Assembly (NCBI GenBank): GCA_000436735.1
Contig: FR887183.1
Location: 1 to 8,517, forward strand
Direction of reading: 5' to 3'
Origin: Firmicutes bacterium CAG:170
Lineage (GTDB): Bacteria > Bacillota > Clostridia > Oscillospirales > Oscillospiraceae
DNA: 8,517 nt
Positions 1 to 5,719 of the stretch are shown here, in pieces (the stretch's first letter is position 1; every line of letters starts with the position of its first letter). The notes below the pieces were generated by a model. It worked only from the letters and a program-made list of their open reading frames with translations. It ran no database searches and was not told where the DNA came from. The translations under genes and the position numbers were made by a program.

Positions 1-211
1 TCCGCTTTCTTTTTCTTCATTTTACGAATTCGCGTTTCTATTTCCAAGTCGTAATTGCGACAATATTGGCAGGGTTTGCGACAACATCTTGTGCATTGCT
101 TCTAAATACCAACTGTCGTTTTCCTTCTCTGTTGGTCAATTTTACATTGATTGTACATCCGCTTGAAAATTGGATAAATCGCACAAATCCGGTCGTTTCT
201 TATTATGCAAA
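1..211. other. Low-GC stretch without a confident gene
   Basis: This stretch lies downstream of the regulator gene and its hairpin. By hand count 67 of the first 180 bases are G or C (about 37%), against about 57% in a sampled line of the GH94 gene, so composition shifts here. On the minus strand a GTG-initiated frame of 48 codons (184 down to 38) reads as plausible protein, containing the stretch INVKLTNREGKRQLVF, but it has no ATG and no good ribosome binding site. An ATG at 18-20 on the minus strand starts a frame reading MKKKKA into the window edge, also without an evident Shine-Dalgarno site. The nonamer TTGCGACAA occurs at 55-63 and again at 76-84. I cannot assign a function. It may be the edge of another gene, a decayed gene remnant or an upstream region for something beyond the window. 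Confidence 0.6.
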
Positions 212-237
212 GCGCACATGCATTTCTGCATGTGCGC
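204..237 (-). terminator. GAAA-loop hairpin closing unit B
   Basis: Positions 212-222 and 227-237 form a perfect 11-bp GC-rich stem (GCGCACATGCA with its complement) around a four-base loop that reads GAAA on the minus strand, a stable GNRA-type tetraloop. It begins 38 nt after the regulator stop codon. On the minus strand the stem is followed by TTTGCATAAT, which is only a weak U-tract, so termination may be partial or the hairpin may mainly protect the 3' end. The plus-strand side also has some T residues (GATTTGCTTTT) further out, so weak bidirectional action is possible. Confidence 0.55.
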
Positions 238-275
238 CCTGATTTGCTTTTGCACGACGCTGCTGCGCCGCCGTC

Positions 276-1367
276 TTATTCCTGCGTCGGCTCCTTCCGC
301 TGGCTCAGATTCAGCTTCTGCTGATATTCGCGCATGGAGCAGCCAGTATAGGTCTTGAAGGCGGCGCAGAAGCTCTTTTTGTCCTTGTAGCCCACGGCCT
401 CCGGGATGGATTTGACGTCCTTTCCGTTCTTCAGCATTCCAATGGCCGCCTTGATCCGAATGCGGAGCAGATACTCCGCAAACGTCTCATTCATCTCCGC
501 GCGGAACTTTCGGACAAAGTGCCGTGAGCTGATATGGGCATACGCCGCTACGCTCTCGGCAGTCAGCTTTTCTCCAAGGTGCGTCTGCATATAGACACAA
601 GCGCGCCCAATGGTGTCGCTTTTCAGCGCATCCTCCTGCATAATATAGCCCTTTTCCGCGAGCAGCTTCCAGATTGTGTCGATTTGCGTTGTCACAGCGT
701 GTGTGGATGTCAGTTCCTCCAGCGGCGTGTCCATTATGCTGCTTCGGATTTGCAGGAAAAGCGCCTCATCGCGGCGGCGAATTTCCATGCGCAGCTCCTC
801 CATCAGCGCACGCACCAGCAGCGTCTCGATGCAGAATGAATCATTGGAAACCAGCGGCTTGATTCTGGAGTACAGCTGCCAATGCTCTTCGCAGATTTCC
901 GGCCGCAAGGCCGTAAGCAAGCGCAGGAGCTTTGGAATAATCTCATCCCAATTTCGCTGACTGCACAGATACTCTTCTTCACGGCTTTCTGCATACAATT
1001 CCTCCGAAACGCGGATCATCGCGCTTCGCAGCGCGTCGATCCCGTCAGACTTCGGCAAATAGTCATATGCACCGCTCCGGACAGCTTGCTGTGCTTCCGC
1101 AAGGCTCGGGGTATCCGTCACGAAAATCACGCGGACGCGTGGACATTGACTGCGAATGCGCTCTGCAAACTCGAAGCCGGAGGTGTCCGGCAGTTTCGTG
1201 TTCGTGATGAGCACCGATGCCGTTTCGCCCTTCTGCATCCACTGCGAGATCCACTTTCCCATGCTCTCGCCGCGCACCATGCCGAATCCCAACCCGTAAA
1301 AATCAATCCCGTTAATTACCTCTATGCGGTATCTCAGGCATGAATCTGTAAAAAATGCTTCAAACAT
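276..1367 (-). CDS. AraC-family regulator with receiver-like N-terminal domain
   Basis: This gene encodes a 363-aa cytoplasmic transcription factor. Residues about 1-120 resemble a two-component receiver domain. The beta3 region reads VLITNTKLPD (52-61), the beta4 Thr is T84 and the beta5 Lys is K106 in YLPKS. The phospho-acceptor position therefore carries Asn (N56) instead of Asp, and the usual N-terminal acidic cluster is reduced to D8, so phosphorylation by a histidine kinase is doubtful. A helical linker of about 125 residues follows. The C-terminus (about 253-350) is a two-helix-turn-helix AraC domain with LTAESVAAYAHISSRHFVRKF (within 268-288) and a second helix unit around GYKDKKSFCAAFKTYTG (326-342). 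The ATG at 1367 has GAGG six bases upstream. It is the last gene after the HAD and SMR genes, 66 nt behind the latter, and no partner histidine kinase is visible. Targets may be its own operon or the adjacent glycan operon; this is inference. Confidence 0.85.
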   Translation of the reverse strand: MFEAFFTDSCLRYRIEVINGIDFYGLGFGMVRGESMGKWISQWMQKGETASVLITNTKLPDTSGFEFAERIRSQCPRVRVIFVTDTPSLAEAQQAVRSGAYDYLPKSDGIDALRSAMIRVSEELYAESREEEYLCSQRNWDEIIPKLLRLLTALRPEICEEHWQLYSRIKPLVSNDSFCIETLLVRALMEELRMEIRRRDEALFLQIRSSIMDTPLEELTSTHAVTTQIDTIWKLLAEKGYIMQEDALKSDTIGRACVYMQTHLGEKLTAESVAAYAHISSRHFVRKFRAEMNETFAEYLLRIRIKAAIGMLKNGKDVKSIPEAVGYKDKKSFCAAFKTYTGCSMREYQQKLNLSQRKEPTQE

Positions 1368-1415
1368 AGGTTACCTCACATCCATTCATTGGTGCTGCAC
1401 CTGCCAGGACGGCAA

Positions 1416-1432
1416 AGCCGCACAAAGCGGCT
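1416..1432 (-). other. Small intergenic hairpin after the SMR gene
   Basis: Directly behind the SMR stop codon the minus strand reads AGCCGC-TTTGT-GCGGCT, a 6-bp GC-rich stem with a five-base loop, followed by TTGCC rather than a clear U-run. It could be a weak terminator or RNA-processing site that lowers expression of the downstream regulator relative to the exporter. The stem is short and may be fortuitous. Confidence 0.35.
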
Positions 1433-1433
1433 G

Positions 1434-1754
1434 TTACTTGTTTCCAAAGGCGTTCACCATCACGCAGCCGGCGGTAATCAGCACAAGCCCGATGATTCCA
1501 ACCGTGGAGAGTTTTTCCTTGTATGCAAAAATCGAAACCAGCGAGGTGACAATCAGTCCAACGCCGCACCAGGTTGCGTATCCGATATTCAGGTTGATCC
1601 GGTTCAGACTTTTTGCAAAGGTGTAATGGCAGACAATATACGCCGCCGCGCAAATCAGCGACGGGGTCAGCTTTGTAAAGCCCTCCGTCTGCTTCAGATA
1701 GCTTGTGGCGATAACCTCCGAGACAATTGCAATGGCAAGAAATGCATATTCCAT
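1434..1754 (-). CDS. SMR-family small multidrug exporter (EmrE/Qac type)
   Basis: This gene encodes a 106-aa integral membrane protein of the small multidrug resistance family, the usual family length. Four hydrophobic segments are visible at about 3-19, 31-50, 57-78 and 84-103. The essential proton/drug-coupling glutamate is E13 in IVSEVIATSYLK, matching E14 of EmrE, and TM3 carries the signature IGYATWCGVG (residues about 57-66). The sequence around E13 resembles EmrE/QacC and lacks the Trp typical of guanidinium exporters (Gdx/SugE), so a quaternary-ammonium or aromatic-cation antiporter is the better guess. Family members work as antiparallel dimers, and a single SMR gene such as this implies a dual-topology homodimer. 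The ATG follows the HAD stop by 6 nt and GAGG overlaps that stop, so the two genes are probably translationally coupled. The natural substrate is not deducible. Confidence 0.9.
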   Translation of the reverse strand: MEYAFLAIAIVSEVIATSYLKQTEGFTKLTPSLICAAAYIVCHYTFAKSLNRINLNIGYATWCGVGLIVTSLVSIFAYKEKLSTVGIIGLVLITAGCVMVNAFGNK

Positions 1755-1760
1755 TTTGCC

Positions 1761-2519
1761 TCACAGTCCTTTCTGTTCTAATTGCCGGATGAGTGCCGGA
1801 ACATCGGCGACGGAATCCAAAATGTAATCCGCCGCAGGCGCCAGCTGCTCTCTGGATGAAACGCCGCTTAAAACACCAACGGCGATTGCGCCGCCGTTGT
1901 GCGCAAAGTTCATGTCGTTTATCGTGTCGCCCACAACAAGGATATTTTCCGGCGCAATGTGCCACTGCGCCGCAGCGCGCGAAATGATGCGCCCATCCGG
2001 CTTTAACGGCATATCCCCTGCCATCTGATCTCCCGCGAAAAAGGAGAACAGCGGCAGAATCTGCAAGCCTTTCAGACATTTGACCGCGGCCTCGCAGGTA
2101 TCCGTGGTTGCAACGCCGAAATGAATGCTCTTTTCATGCAGCGGCTGCAAAATGGCCTGCAAATCTCCAATGCCCTTGATACTTTTGTTCTCCGCAAAGC
2201 TCTCCTCGTCAAAATACCGGGTGAGCTTTCCCTCCAAATCCCGCGTGTCAACCGGTGCCTGCGCGTGCATCGCTTCCAGCGCCGGCTTCATGTCAATCGC
2301 CATATCCAAAAATGTTTTCCACGCGAATGAACCGTCAGGAAGCACGTGATTTTGTATAATTCCGATAGAATTGAGCGCTTTTTCCGTGTGGATATCGGTG
2401 ACTGGGATTTTGTAATCCGAAAGAATGCGCCGGATGACGCACTGCGCGGCAGGAATCCAGAATTCGTTGAAATCCAGCAGCGTTCCGTCTTTGTCAAAAA
2501 TAATCCCGGATATTTTCAT
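1761..2519 (-). CDS. HAD-superfamily phosphatase (phosphoglycolate phosphatase-like)
   Basis: This gene encodes a 252-aa soluble haloacid-dehalogenase-type hydrolase. Motif I is FDKDGTLLDF with nucleophile D9 and acid/base D11. Motif II is the Thr of GVATTD (about 138-139), motif III is K173 in PLKPDG, and motif IV is GDTINDM with D198 and D202 as Mg2+ ligands. A helical cap lies between motifs I and II (about 18-115), as in the Gph/PGMB-like subgroup. All catalytic positions are intact, so it should be an active phosphomonoesterase or phosphomutase, with a small phosphorylated metabolite as likely substrate. I chose the ATG at 2519, which puts motif I at the N-terminus as the family expects. 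A GTG 30 nt upstream sits inside a hairpin and is less likely. The ribosome binding site is either AGGA 12 nt upstream or GAGAG 5 nt upstream. It is the first gene of unit B, and its link to the SMR exporter is unknown. Confidence 0.88.
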   Translation of the reverse strand: MKISGIIFDKDGTLLDFNEFWIPAAQCVIRRILSDYKIPVTDIHTEKALNSIGIIQNHVLPDGSFAWKTFLDMAIDMKPALEAMHAQAPVDTRDLEGKLTRYFDEESFAENKSIKGIGDLQAILQPLHEKSIHFGVATTDTCEAAVKCLKGLQILPLFSFFAGDQMAGDMPLKPDGRIISRAAAQWHIAPENILVVGDTINDMNFAHNGGAIAVGVLSGVSSREQLAPAADYILDSVADVPALIRQLEQKGL

Positions 2520-2542
2520 GTGATCTCTCTGTCCTTTCTCTT

Positions 2543-2600
2543 GCAGCACGTAATGCTGCGCTTCGATAACAGCTGACAGTCACATTCTAAAAGAATGTGA
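2543..2600 (-). promoter_or_regulatory. Structured leader: perfect palindrome plus hairpin
   Basis: The leader ahead of the HAD gene holds two inverted repeats. Positions 2580-2588 and 2592-2600 form a perfect 9-bp repeat, TCACATTCT and AGAATGTGA, around three bases, and 2543-2548 pairs with 2554-2559 (GCAGCA/TGCTGC) around a five-base loop. The first lies about 25 nt downstream of the predicted transcription start, so it could be a DNA operator that blocks elongation or an RNA hairpin. The second sits 24-40 nt before the start codon. Two hairpins ahead of an SMR-containing operon recall mini-ykkC/guanidine-II RNAs, but the loops do not carry the required ACGR tetraloops, so I do not call a riboswitch. 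Confidence 0.5.
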
Positions 2601-2631
2601 GCCAGTACGAACAGGGTACATTCAGGACATT

Positions 2632-2659
2632 TTTATACGTAATCACGCCATGATTGCAA
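2632..2659 (-). promoter_or_regulatory. Predicted sigma70-type promoter of unit B
   Basis: On the minus strand TTGCAA (2654-2659, four of six matches to the -35 consensus) and TATAAA (2632-2637, five of six to the -10 consensus) are separated by 16 bases. Transcription would begin near 2625 and give a leader of roughly 105 nt before the HAD start codon. It lies just past the terminator of the glycan operon, as expected for an independent unit. Confidence 0.5.
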
Positions 2660-2717
2660 TTGCTCTTAAAAAGTGTGCATGCTATGATTTTAAAAGAAAG
2701 CAACCGGAGAATCAAGC

Positions 2718-2763
2718 GTTTGAAAAAGAACCACCAGTCATGTGTGCAATGCATGACTGGTGG
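2718..2763 (-). terminator. Intrinsic terminator of the glycan operon
   Basis: Positions 2731-2742 (CCACCAGTCATG) and 2752-2763 are perfect 12-bp complements around a nine-base loop. On the minus strand the stem is followed by TTCTTTTTC, a good U-tract. It starts 6 nt after the GH94 stop codon, so it ends unit A cleanly and separates it from unit B. Confidence 0.9.
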
Positions 2764-2769
2764 CCTCCT

Positions 2770-5061
2770 TTATACAGTAACGGTCAGCTGCTTTCTTCCG
2801 TCCACATGCGGGAGAAGCAGCTTTTGGTTTTTCGTAATGGTGATCTCGTACCGGCAGCCGCGGAAGACGCGGGTGACCTTTGCCGGGAGCAGCTGCTCCG
2901 GCAGGCAGGGGTCGATCTCAAGACCGTCCCACGTTGGGCGGACGCCCAAGATATACTGCGTCGCGGCCAGATACATCCATGCCGCCGTTCCGGTCAGCCA
3001 CGAGACGTTGGCAAGGCCGAATTTGTCGCTCTCCGGGCCGAAGATGTTCGAGGAATAGACATACGGCTCCGCCTTATAGCGCTCCGCGCCTGCTGTTTTC
3101 TGCGCGACCATCGGCAGAAGCTGATGATAATACTTCCAAGCGTTTTCCGGGCGTTTCAGCATACATTCTGCGATAATCGCCCAGGTATTGGCGTGGCAGA
3201 ACACGCTGCCGTTTTCGCCGCAGCCCTTGTTGTAGCAGGTCAGGTTTTCTTCCTTCGTCGGGTAGTCCGTCGTCATAGCCGGGTGGATCTTCTTGATGCC
3301 GAGGTCGGTATCGAGATATTTTTTGACGCTGTCCATGGCTTGTATCTGCTGCTCCTGTGTGCCGAGACCGCTGAGGACGGACCAGCTCTGCGTATTGAGC
3401 CAGATCTTTGCCTGCGGCTCGGATTCCGAGCCGATAAAGCGGCCCTCGTCCGTGATGCAGCGGCGGAACCATGCGCCGTCCCACGCAAGCGTGCGGCAAA
3501 GCTCCTGCTGGCGGGCATAGAGCACCCTGCATTCCTCCGCGAAATCCGGTTCACCCATGCGTTCGGCCAGTTCCTGCATCATGCGCAGCGCGACAGCGAA
3601 CTGCATCCCCGTCCAGATGCTCTCGCCCTTCCCCTTGCGGCAGACCTTGTAGAGCATGTCGTTCCAGTCGGAGCTGAGCATCAGCGGAAAGCCGTGCGCG
3701 CCCATGTTCTGCGTGGTGAAGCGGATGGACTGTTTGATGTGCTCCCAGATCGTGCCGCTGCCGCCGTCGAAATACGGGGCCTGCGTGTCGAGGTACGAAA
3801 CGTTTCCCTCTTCCAGCGCGATGTGATAGGCGTCCATGACCAGCCAGAGGTGGTTATCCGAGTGGATGCGCGTGACCGGCTCCCAGCCCTCGGTGGGGAA
3901 GAAATAGTGGTTGCAGTGGCCGTCCTGATACTGCTGGGTCAGGAGCAATTCAAATTTCTCTTTTGCCCGGTCAAGCTGCAAGGGGATCATGGCCAGCACG
4001 TCCTGCGCGGTGTCGCGCACGCCGATGCCGCGGAACGTACCGGTGGCGTAATAGCTGATATTCCGGGAGAAGCGGAAGTTCCGCTCCATCTGATAGGGGT
4101 TCCAGATGTTGATCATCGTCTCCGCGTCCTTGTCCGGGAGGCTGCACTGGAAGCCGGAGAAAAAGTCCTCCCAGCTGTCCGCCAGCTTCTGCATGGACGC
4201 GGTGAAGAAATCAGGCGCTTTGCAGGCGGCAAGGGACTGGAAGATTTCGTCCTCCGCCAGTTCTGTGCCGAGATAGATATTGACCGACTTCGCTTCTCCG
4301 GCGCGGAGCGTCAGCGGCAGTTCCAGCGCGAAACAGGGATCGCCGCCGAAAAGTGTGGAGTTTTTCAGGTGTTCGTGTTCGAGTCCGATCGGTGCTTCCT
4401 CACTGCGGTAGCTGCCGATGAAGGCATCACGGTCGCAGTCAAACCCGGCGGCAGGCGCGTCGCTTGCGAAGTAGACCAGCGGCGTCTCGTCGGGCTTCGG
4501 CTGATTTTCCACGCCGTAGCGGTAGATGAGCACGCCGTCCTTCTCGTAGACGGACAGCTGGTGCTTGTTATAGCACTGCCATTGCAGCTCGCGCATGAAT
4601 TCCATCATGCCAAGCTCGACGTAGGGGTAAATCGTCACGTTTCGGTCACAGTCGGAGCGCAGCTCCAGATGCCAGAGCATGACGTTTTTCAGCGGGCTGA
4701 CCAGATATGTAACCTCGGCGTGCAGGCCGTCACGCTCCGCTGAGAAGCGGGTGTAGCCCATGCCGTGCGCAGCCTCCCATTTCTCGGGCTTGCAGGCGCA
4801 CGGTTCGCTCGTCGGGCACCAGACGGAATCGCCGTCCTTGATGTAGGTATAAAATCCGCTGCGGTCGGTCGGCAGGTGGAAGAAGCGGTAGTGGTTGATG
4901 CGCCAGATCTGCGGGGATTTGTACCACGCAACGCCGCCGCCCGCCTGCGAGATCATCGTGTGAAGTGTCCCGTTGGACAGATAGTTCATCCACGGGGTCG
5001 GCATATTGTACCGGGACAGCACAATTTCCCGATTCTGATTCTCAAAACGGTATGGGTTCAT
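2770..5061 (-). CDS. GH94-family disaccharide phosphorylase
   Basis: This gene encodes a 763-aa cytoplasmic inverting phosphorylase, slightly shorter than the usual 780-820 aa of cellobiose and chitobiose phosphorylases. GH94 features run in order. The N-terminal beta-sandwich starts with ENQNREIVLSRYNMPTPWMNYLSNG and continues with AGGGVAWYKSP (about 40-50). Then come the substrate-binding GTFRGIGVRDTAQD (341-354), the catalytic-acid motif DWND (465-468, the last Asp my best guess for the acid) and CGENGSVFCHANTWA (614-628) in the (alpha/alpha)6 barrel, and a C-terminal jelly-roll. Such enzymes use inorganic phosphate to split a beta-linked disaccharide into a sugar 1-phosphate and a free sugar, saving ATP. 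The GH20 neighbour suggests a HexNAc-containing substrate, for example a chitobiose-like disaccharide, but cellobiose-type specificity cannot be excluded. The ATG at 5061 overlaps the esterase stop (ATGA) and has GGAG eight bases upstream. There is no signal peptide. Confidence 0.9.
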   Translation of the reverse strand: MNPYRFENQNREIVLSRYNMPTPWMNYLSNGTLHTMISQAGGGVAWYKSPQIWRINHYRFFHLPTDRSGFYTYIKDGDSVWCPTSEPCACKPEKWEAAHGMGYTRFSAERDGLHAEVTYLVSPLKNVMLWHLELRSDCDRNVTIYPYVELGMMEFMRELQWQCYNKHQLSVYEKDGVLIYRYGVENQPKPDETPLVYFASDAPAAGFDCDRDAFIGSYRSEEAPIGLEHEHLKNSTLFGGDPCFALELPLTLRAGEAKSVNIYLGTELAEDEIFQSLAACKAPDFFTASMQKLADSWEDFFSGFQCSLPDKDAETMINIWNPYQMERNFRFSRNISYYATGTFRGIGVRDTAQDVLAMIPLQLDRAKEKFELLLTQQYQDGHCNHYFFPTEGWEPVTRIHSDNHLWLVMDAYHIALEEGNVSYLDTQAPYFDGGSGTIWEHIKQSIRFTTQNMGAHGFPLMLSSDWNDMLYKVCRKGKGESIWTGMQFAVALRMMQELAERMGEPDFAEECRVLYARQQELCRTLAWDGAWFRRCITDEGRFIGSESEPQAKIWLNTQSWSVLSGLGTQEQQIQAMDSVKKYLDTDLGIKKIHPAMTTDYPTKEENLTCYNKGCGENGSVFCHANTWAIIAECMLKRPENAWKYYHQLLPMVAQKTAGAERYKAEPYVYSSNIFGPESDKFGLANVSWLTGTAAWMYLAATQYILGVRPTWDGLEIDPCLPEQLLPAKVTRVFRGCRYEITITKNQKLLLPHVDGRKQLTVTV

Positions 5062-5073
5062 TTGTCCGTCTCC
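5058..5073 (-). promoter_or_regulatory. ATGA stop-start overlap with RBS
   Basis: The esterase TGA (5058-5060) overlaps the GH94 ATG (5059-5061) by two bases, forming ATGA, and the GH94 Shine-Dalgarno GGAG (5070-5073) lies inside the last esterase codons with an 8-nt spacer. This fixes the GH94 start and implies translational coupling of the two proteins at similar levels. Confidence 0.85.
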
Positions 5074-5699
5074 GTTCTTTTTTGTGCCAGCAGCCACTGC
5101 AGGAGCATTTCATCATACGCGCGCGTCCATGCGTCATGGCCGCAGTCTCCAAAAACCGTCAGCCTTGCATTGCCGCCCGCACGCTGTATTGCCTTGACCA
5201 TATCGACCGTCTCCGTCAGGGGTACGACATCGTCCAGCGCACCATGAAACGCCCAGACCGGCATAGTCAATACCTCTGCGTTCCACGGCATTCCGCCGCC
5301 GCAGCAAGGCGCGATAGCCGCGAACAGCTCCGGCGCCGCCATCGCAAGAAACCATGTGCCGTATCCGCCCATGCTGAGTCCTGTCAGCGTGACCCGATCC
5401 GGGTCGCAGGCGTATGCTTCGATCATGCGGCAAACGAACCGCTTCAGTTCCGAAAGCTCCGCCACCCAAAAGGACCCTTCCGGGCAGCGCGGTTCGATCA
5501 GCACGCAGTCTTCTCCCCGCGTTTCTGTCAGGATGTTCGCCAGTCCATGAATTTCAGCCTTCTCCAGATCCTCACCACCGCCGCGTTCACCTGCGCCGTG
5601 CAGCTGGATAATCATTGGAAGACCTGCGTGCATCCGCTCCGGCATCCGGACGGCATAGGCAAAGCCCGCATCTGTCAACCGATGATATTGTACGTTCAT
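5058..5699 (-). CDS. Alpha/beta-hydrolase esterase (prolyl-oligopeptidase-like)
   Basis: This gene encodes a 213-aa single-domain serine hydrolase. The oxyanion-hole region is LHGAGERGGG (33-42) and the nucleophile elbow is GLSMGGYG with S109. The acid is D156 or D157 in FHGALDDVVP, and the catalytic His is H188 in GDCGHDAW, so the triad is complete. The spacing and the CCGGGMPWN stretch (132-140) resemble the prolyl-oligopeptidase-like/phospholipase-carboxylesterase group often found in carbohydrate loci, where members remove acetyl, feruloyl or other acyl groups from sugars. There is no signal peptide, so it probably acts on an imported oligosaccharide. The ATG at 5699 is preceded by a strong GGAGG (5707-5711) with seven bases of spacing. 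It lies 20 nt after the GH20 stop and overlaps the GH94 start. Sugar O-deacylation is inferred from context; the exact ester is unknown. Confidence 0.82.
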   Translation of the reverse strand: MNVQYHRLTDAGFAYAVRMPERMHAGLPMIIQLHGAGERGGGEDLEKAEIHGLANILTETRGEDCVLIEPRCPEGSFWVAELSELKRFVCRMIEAYACDPDRVTLTGLSMGGYGTWFLAMAAPELFAAIAPCCGGGMPWNAEVLTMPVWAFHGALDDVVPLTETVDMVKAIQRAGGNARLTVFGDCGHDAWTRAYDEMLLQWLLAQKRTETDK

Positions 5700-5719
5700 T
5701 TTGTATCCTCCGCCCTGTC

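Noticed and set aside
1360..1389. Nine-codon ORF (MNGCEVTYV) overlapping the regulator start
   Set aside because: It could be a coupling leader peptide, but its RBS is poor and the regulator has its own GAGG site; a frame this short is expected by chance.
2520..2549. Upstream GTG start adding ten residues to the HAD protein
   Set aside because: The GTG lies inside a hairpin arm with no RBS, and the added residues would precede motif I, which normally sits at the extreme N-terminus.
2543..2600. Guanidine-II (mini-ykkC) riboswitch ahead of an SMR gene
   Set aside because: Two hairpins are present, but one has a TTT loop and the other an ATTACGT-like loop, not ACGR tetraloops. The SMR protein also looks Qac-type rather than guanidinium-exporter type.
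2711..2722. Possible catabolite (cre-like) operator TCAAGCGTTTGA
   Set aside because: The symmetry is only partial, it overlaps the terminator U-tract side, it does not fit the cre consensus well, and it lies 50 bases upstream of the predicted -35.
2650..4743. Plus-strand open frame of 697 codons
   Set aside because: It lies antisense to the GH94 gene, has low-complexity Arg/Ala/Val/Leu-rich composition with no recognisable domain, and lacks a good RBS. Long antisense frames are common in GC-rich genes; the GH94 motifs on the other strand are decisive.
5062..5097. Upstream GTG start adding twelve residues to the GH94 protein
   Set aside because: The ATG at 5061 has a well-spaced GGAG and a classic ATGA overlap, and family N-termini begin near the FENQNRE motif.
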